10,834 nt of DNA from assembly GCA_009930275.1 (NCBI GenBank), contig RZYP01000057.1, forward strand, positions 1 through 10,834, written 5' to 3'. The DNA comes from Negativicutes bacterium. Lineage in GTDB: Bacteria; Bacillota_C; Negativicutes; Acidaminococcales; Acidaminococcaceae. The notes under the pieces were generated by a model. It saw only the letters and a list, made by a program, of their open reading frames with translations. It was not told where the DNA came from and searched no databases. The stretch's first letter is position 1; each line of letters opens with the position of its first letter. Made by a program: the position numbers and the translations under genes. Positions 6,876 through 10,834 of this stretch are shown piece after piece.

Positions 6876-8000
6876 ATGAATATTCTATTTATCACGCACG
6901 ATTTCGACTCTGGAGGAGCAGCAAGAAGCTTGTCAGTACTTGCACCACGACTGCACAAACTTGGTCACAAAATCAAGATTATTACGCTTGTAGATCCTAG
7001 ATACGACAAAGCTCCATGGTCAATCTACTCATCACTTAAAATCCCTGTACATAAAGCAGAATTTTCCTTTCTTCAAACAGGCTACATCGGAGTACCCGCA
7101 CCAACAACAAACTTCCCGTCGCACATTCGCAAAAAGCATGCGGCAACCATTGCAACGCTCAAATTATTCAAAACAGACATAGCCTGCTTCAACGGCTACC
7201 CATCAACAAGCCTTGCACCTTATATTTCCGCACAGAGCAAAATCCTAATTGCGCGCGAGGTCCTCGACGAAACATCACCTCTTTACAAACAAGTCACAAA
7301 GTTTCTTACTAGACATCTTGATCACGCCATTGCAATAGGACCAATTGAAGACAAACAACTTAAAAATATTGGAATAAGCACAGACATTGTCTACAACACA
7401 TCAAATAACACACCAGAATACTTCAACAATGAAATATTTCCACCTATCAATTTTGGATGTTTTGGAAATATGTATGAAGGAAAAGGACAAGGATTATTAA
7501 TTATTTCATGTATATCAATAATTAAAGAATTACGAAAATCTAATTCAGTGATTAACATATATGGATCGGGAAATTTAGCGTACACACAAGTACTTGAAGA
7601 ACTCATATCAAAAAACAATGTTTCCGATGTAATAAAGCTTAAAGGATGGTGCAACGATATTGAAAATGAAATAAAAAAAATGCATTGTCTCATTCGACCA
7701 GAATATACGGGATCTCCCTGGGGACGTGATGTTATTGAAGCCATGTCAATGGGTCGTCCAATATTAGCGACTGGGGTGGAAGATGTATTTATCAAAAATG
7801 GCAATACTGGATGGCTTGTACCACCAAAAAATCCAGAATCACTTGCTATTAAACTCATCGAATTATGCAACAACCCTGCATTGCTAATTGACGCTGGTAT
7901 AGCTGCGTATAATTTTGCAGCTAGTAATTTCAATCCAACAAAAAATGCACTTAGAATTGAAACAATCCTTGCAAAAACATTACAAAAAAAGCACGCATAA
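6876..8000 (+). CDS. Glycosyltransferase family 4 (GT-B fold)
   Basis: This 374-residue retaining-type GT-B enzyme has an N-terminal Rossmann start (MNILFITHDFDSGGAARSL, with the GGAARSL acceptor-side loop at 13-19). The C-terminal nucleotide-sugar domain begins near INFGCFGNMYEGKGQG at 191-206 and contains SPWGRDVIEAMSMGRP at 280-295. The usual EX7E motif has Ser280 instead of the first Glu while Glu288 is kept, a variant this subgroup may tolerate. AGG at 6865-6867 lies 8 nt before the ATG. The 76-nt gap before the gene (6800-6875) is very AT-rich and holds only a possible -10 (TATTAT at 6833-6838) without a good -35, so a separate promoter is not established. It would transfer a sugar to a lipid-linked or growing glycan at the inner membrane. 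Donor and acceptor are unknown. Confidence 0.85.
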   Translation: MNILFITHDFDSGGAARSLSVLAPRLHKLGHKIKIITLVDPRYDKAPWSIYSSLKIPVHKAEFSFLQTGYIGVPAPTTNFPSHIRKKHAATIATLKLFKTDIACFNGYPSTSLAPYISAQSKILIAREVLDETSPLYKQVTKFLTRHLDHAIAIGPIEDKQLKNIGISTDIVYNTSNNTPEYFNNEIFPPINFGCFGNMYEGKGQGLLIISCISIIKELRKSNSVINIYGSGNLAYTQVLEELISKNNVSDVIKLKGWCNDIENEIKKMHCLIRPEYTGSPWGRDVIEAMSMGRPILATGVEDVFIKNGNTGWLVPPKNPESLAIKLIELCNNPALLIDAGIAAYNFAASNFNPTKNALRIETILAKTLQKKHA

Positions 8001-8002
8001 TC

Positions 8003-9991
8003 ATGCATACACTTCCAAAAATATCCATAATTACTCCATCTTTCAATCAATCGAATTACATAGAAAAGACAATCCTATCTGTAATCAACCAAAAGTACAT
8101 AAATATTGAATATATAATCATTGATGGCGGTAGTACTGATGGCAGTACAGACATAATAAAAAAATACGAGAACACGCTGTCATATTGGGTGAGCGAACCT
8201 GATCGAGGACAGTCTCATGCCATCAATAAAGGACTGGAACGGGCCACTGGACAGATATTTAATTGGCTCAATTCAGATGATTACCTTGAACCAAATGCAC
8301 TCCAAAGAATCGCGGAAGCATGGCGCACCAATCCGGATGCCGCCGCATGGGTGGGTGCTTGCAAAAGAATGACCCCAACCGGTCATGAACTCAACGTAAT
8401 CTTTCCCAACAATCTGTCCCTTTCAAACATTGGAGAGAACTGGAACGGTCGACAGTTTTATCAACCAGCATGTTTCATGAACATGTCATATATCAAAGAA
8501 CTTGGTGGAGTGAACGAATCTCTTGAATTCTGCATGGACCTTGATCTTTGGATGAGACTTGCGAGAAGAGGCTTTTTTTTACCGGGACAAGGAATTTGGG
8601 CGAATGCAATAATTCATCCCGAAGCAAAAACACAAAAATCCAGGGCAGAAATGCACCTTGAGACCGCAAAACTCATGATCTCGCACGGATTCATTGACGG
8701 TGGAAGAAACCGTTACGAATCAAATTTCAACAGCAAGGCCGATAAATTTATCATCCCCGCTGAATTGAAAAACGCGTTGCAAATTCAAAATGACTCCAAC
8801 GCCATGACGCCACCGGAAGGCAAAGGCAAGAGCATTGTCATGATCAGCGATTTCATGCCACGGTTTGATGCCAGTTCATCCCAACTAAGAGTTTCACACC
8901 TAATCAAAATACTTGCCGCAGGCGGATTTTCCATCGACTATCTCTATTTTGTATCAGATCCAAAAGATGCCCAGTATGCTGCAGCGCATCAAGGCAACAT
9001 CCGTTTTCATTACGTTACATTAGACTCAAAAATCCTCCTCAAAAAAGCACTCCTCTTTCGTCCTGACATCTTATGGATAACGAACATCTGGACCACTCAA
9101 TATCTGAATACCCTGCAAGTCCTTGTCGGAGCTATCCGGCAGGAGTTAACAGGGACGCGCATTATCCTGGACACCATGGACTACCATGCCAAGAAATTTT
9201 TCCGAAAATTTAAAACATCGCGAAATATGGACGACCTGCACACGGCGCAGGAATTCTCAGCAGGAGAATCCACCCTATACCCACTAGGACATGATATTGT
9301 CACAGTCACGGAAGATGAAAAAAGAGATCTTGAACAAAATATCCCCAATTGCCCCCCAATTTGGATCATCCCTAACGTGCATGTGGTCTGCAAACCCAAG
9401 ATAGAGTTCAACGCGCGCAGGGGAATGGTTTTTCTCGGGAATTTTTCGGTGAATCATAATTATGATGCAATGGATTACTTCATATCAAAAATTTGGCCTC
9501 ATATATTTGCAAGGCGAAAGGACATAAGTTTACACGTCGTAGGACGTGAGGCCGATACCAAACTGGGACATTTAAGATCTAAAAATATTATTTTGCACGG
9601 TTATGTGAAAGATTTGGATACGTTTTTAGATAAATTTCGAGTATTCGTCTGTCCCATGACTTACGGTGCGGGCATGAAGGGAAAAATTGGCAGTGCCTTA
9701 TCAAGTGGCCTGCCTGTCGTGACAACATCCATTGGCGCGGAGGGCTTTCCACTTGAGGATGGAGAGAATTGCTTTATCGCGGACGATCCAGAAGAATTTG
9801 CCCTTAAATGCCTACATCTTCATGATGACACTGTTTGTTGGAACAATTTTAGCATCAAAGGTCGTTTTTGTATCAGCGAATTAGCCAGCATTCGCTCTGC
9901 CTCTCGAAAATTAGCACATCTAATCGATATTAATAGTCATGTTGATCTTGACGCTTTACACACTGATACCATTGAAAATACATGTGAATAA
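8003..9991 (+). CDS. Fused GT2-GT4 glycosyltransferase (bifunctional)
   Basis: Two glycosyltransferases are joined in one 662-residue chain. Residues 5 to about 235 form a GT-A family 2 domain with DGGSTDGSTD at 41-50, the metal-binding SDD at 91-93 and MDLDLWMRLARRG at 178-190 as the acceptor-side acidic/Leu-Trp block. Residues about 240-276 look like a linker. From about 277 to 645 there is a GT-B family 4 domain, beginning VMISDFMPRFDASSSQLR and carrying GAGMKGKIGSALSSGLP at 555-571 and TSIGAEGF at 575-582, typical of the Glyco_trans_1_4 group. The fusion could add two successive sugars of a repeat unit. It starts 2 nt after the previous gene, without a clear ribosome binding site, so coupling is likely. 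GC content jumps inside the gene (17 of 60 at 8041-8100, 32 of 60 at 8341-8400). Confidence 0.88.
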   Translation: MHTLPKISIITPSFNQSNYIEKTILSVINQKYINIEYIIIDGGSTDGSTDIIKKYENTLSYWVSEPDRGQSHAINKGLERATGQIFNWLNSDDYLEPNALQRIAEAWRTNPDAAAWVGACKRMTPTGHELNVIFPNNLSLSNIGENWNGRQFYQPACFMNMSYIKELGGVNESLEFCMDLDLWMRLARRGFFLPGQGIWANAIIHPEAKTQKSRAEMHLETAKLMISHGFIDGGRNRYESNFNSKADKFIIPAELKNALQIQNDSNAMTPPEGKGKSIVMISDFMPRFDASSSQLRVSHLIKILAAGGFSIDYLYFVSDPKDAQYAAAHQGNIRFHYVTLDSKILLKKALLFRPDILWITNIWTTQYLNTLQVLVGAIRQELTGTRIILDTMDYHAKKFFRKFKTSRNMDDLHTAQEFSAGESTLYPLGHDIVTVTEDEKRDLEQNIPNCPPIWIIPNVHVVCKPKIEFNARRGMVFLGNFSVNHNYDAMDYFISKIWPHIFARRKDISLHVVGREADTKLGHLRSKNIILHGYVKDLDTFLDKFRVFVCPMTYGAGMKGKIGSALSSGLPVVTTSIGAEGFPLEDGENCFIADDPEEFALKCLHLHDDTVCWNNFSIKGRFCISELASIRSASRKLAHLIDINSHVDLDALHTDTIENTCE

Positions 9992-10015
9992 AAGAAATTT
10001 GACACAAACTCTAAT

Positions 10016-10023
10016 AGGAAGAA
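10016..10023 (+). promoter_or_regulatory. Ribosome binding site of the terminal methyltransferase gene
   Basis: AGGAAGAA lies 7 nt before the ATG at 10031. It is one of the clearest ribosome binding sites in the window and fixes this start. The gene is preceded by a 39-nt gap, so it does not depend on coupling to the upstream stop, unlike most others here. Confidence 0.6.
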
Positions 10024-10030
10024 TATCATT

Positions 10031-10642
10031 ATGAATCCTACAATTACTACTATTGATTTTTTTAAAAATATTATTGCACCAATTAACAATCCACGTGTAG
10101 CCGAGATCGGCATTCATCTGGGTGATACATCTTTGGCATTCGCCCAGATTATGAATGGAAAGGGCGAGTTACATCTCTTTGACTTTGAGGGCATCACGGA
10201 CAAAGCCCGTCAGAAAATTGAGCAAGCGGGCTATTTGAACGTATACATTCACTCCAATTCTAGAAAAGTACGTGACTCATATAACTGGAGCTTGATGCAA
10301 ATATTAAAAAAATCTAATTCTTTGCGATTTGACTATATATATCTTGACGGTGCTCATACTTGGGAAATCGACGGATTTGCTTTTTTTCTCTGCGACTTAC
10401 TGTTAGAAATTGGTGGTTACATAGATTTTGATGACTATAACTGGTCTCATGCTTTATCGCCGACATGCAACCCTCAAAAGTACCCTAAAATTCTTGATTT
10501 ATATCCTGAAGAACAAATTATGACTCCACAAGTAAAATTAGTTGTTGATCTACTTGTGCGTAAAACGGGTCGGTATAAAGAATTGGTGCCGAATAAAATA
10601 TTTCAAAAAATAGCTCATTCTTTTTCAAGCATGGATAATTAA
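10031..10642 (+). CDS. Class I SAM-dependent methyltransferase (Methyltransf_24 type)
   Basis: This 203-residue protein has the SAM-binding motif AEIGIHLGDTS at 24-34, the acidic ribose contact Asp51 in HLFDFEG, and the DYIYLDGAHTWEIDG block at 101-115 typical of Methyltransf_24 proteins. It is followed by GGYIDFDDYNWSH at 128-140, whose Asp residues may bind a metal. Such enzymes often O-methylate sugars and are common in glycan clusters, which is family knowledge; the acceptor here is not known. It is moderately AT-rich (24 of 60 GC at 10321-10380). It lies 39 nt after the glycosyltransferase fusion and 2 nt before the next start codon, so it probably belongs to the same operon. Confidence 0.8.
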   Translation: MNPTITTIDFFKNIIAPINNPRVAEIGIHLGDTSLAFAQIMNGKGELHLFDFEGITDKARQKIEQAGYLNVYIHSNSRKVRDSYNWSLMQILKKSNSLRFDYIYLDGAHTWEIDGFAFFLCDLLLEIGGYIDFDDYNWSHALSPTCNPQKYPKILDLYPEEQIMTPQVKLVVDLLVRKTGRYKELVPNKIFQKIAHSFSSMDN

Positions 10643-10644
10643 AT

Positions 10645-10736
10645 ATGAAAGAAGTTACGCCAAGAATTCAAGGCTTGCTCGACGGCATCGCACAAGACTA
10701 TCGCAATGAGGACACATCTGGCCTTATTTTTAAACA
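10645..10736 (+). pseudogene. 5' fragment of an unrecognised gene cut by an IS
   Basis: An ATG 2 nt after the methyltransferase stop, with GGAT at 10633-10636 about 8 nt upstream, opens a frame of about 30 codons (beginning MKEVTPRIQGLLDGIAQDYR) before the IS terminus at about 10737. The frame continues by chance to a TAA at 10813-10815 inside the IS, giving a 56-residue chimera whose last 25 or so residues are only the antisense of the transposase gene. The spacing fits the next gene of the operon. Too little remains to name it. Confidence 0.4.
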
Positions 10737-10765
10737 ACGCGGTTTCAAGTTCAAAGTGCAACACC
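10737..10765 (-). repeat. IS terminal inverted repeat, right copy
   Basis: This stretch matches the reverse complement of 68-96 at 23 of 29 positions (23 of 27 if counted from GCGG). It contains the stop codon of the transposase, as in IS elements whose gene runs into the terminal repeat. The IS begins at about 10737-10739 and continues past the window. Confidence 0.7.
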
Positions 10766-10834
10766 CAGTCCTTGGGTATTGGCGTCTTCTAAAAAAACTT
10801 CATAGGGTGTCTTAAACCCAAGGCATTTTCTAGG
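10751..10834 (-). CDS. IS30-family transposase, C-terminal end (partial)
   Basis: Read on the - strand from the window edge, 27 codons precede a TGA at 10753-10751. They begin PRKCLGFKTPYEVF, the highly conserved C-terminal signature of IS30-family DDE transposases (integrase core), and finish in GVAL, a common end for this family. The N-terminal helix-turn-helix and the catalytic DDE residues lie beyond the window, so intactness cannot be judged. The gene points into the island, and its stop lies inside the terminal repeat. The family assignment rests on recognising this signature. Confidence 0.85.
   Translation of the reverse strand, partial: PRKCLGFKTPYEVFLEDANTQGLGVAL

Noticed and set aside
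7391..8050. Long - strand open frame of 219 codons across the GT4 end
   Set aside because: It is antisense to a clear glycosyltransferase, has no recognisable motif and arises in AT-rich sequence with biased codon use.
9999..10029. Perfect TTGACA (9999-10004) with a TATCAT (10024-10029) that looks like a promoter for the terminal methyltransferase
   Set aside because: The spacer is 19 nt and transcription would begin after the ATG at 10031, so it could not serve that gene from its well-supported start.

Overview
The window looks like part of a surface-glycan (O-antigen, capsule or exopolysaccharide) gene cluster from a Gram-negative bacterium. The gene types (AsnB-like amidotransferase, deacetylase-like protein, heparinase-like protein, sugar aminotransferase, glycosyltransferases, methyltransferases) and the mosaic base composition suggest a beta- or gammaproteobacterium, but nothing here fixes the taxon. 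All island genes are on the + strand, tightly packed and often overlapping.

Layout. Bases 1-96 are the end of an insertion sequence. It abuts a 5'-truncated AsnB-type gene (101-1396) that keeps the ATP-dependent synthetase domain but lacks the N-terminal glutaminase domain. Next come a polysaccharide-deacetylase-like protein (1386-2726), a SAM methyltransferase (2731-3495), a two-domain toroid plus beta protein of heparinase-like build (3485-5047) and a DegT-type PLP aminotransferase (5044-6207). These five are joined by overlaps of 11, 11 and 4 nt and a 4-nt gap, so they are probably one transcription unit. A very AT-rich segment follows: a GNAT acyltransferase (6194-6799), a GT4 glycosyltransferase (6876-8000) and the start of a 662-residue fused GT2-GT4 glycosyltransferase (8003-9991). 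A Methyltransf_24-type methyltransferase (10031-10642) and the first about 30 codons of an unrecognised gene (from 10645) close the island. That last gene is cut by a second IS end; the C-terminus of its IS30-family transposase is read on the - strand (10751-10834).

How the genes may work together (inference). DegT would make an amino sugar and GNAT would acylate it. The GT4 and the GT2-GT4 fusion would assemble the repeat unit. The methyltransferases, deacetylase-like protein, AsnB-like protein and heparinase-like protein would modify or trim the glycan. The two IS ends share a terminal repeat of about 28 bp in opposite orientation, as expected of the left and right ends of related IS30-type elements, so the roughly 10.6-kb block lies between two IS copies, each of which appears to have cut a gene. 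Base composition changes sharply inside three genes (AsnB, DegT, GT2-GT4), pointing to assembly by recombination.
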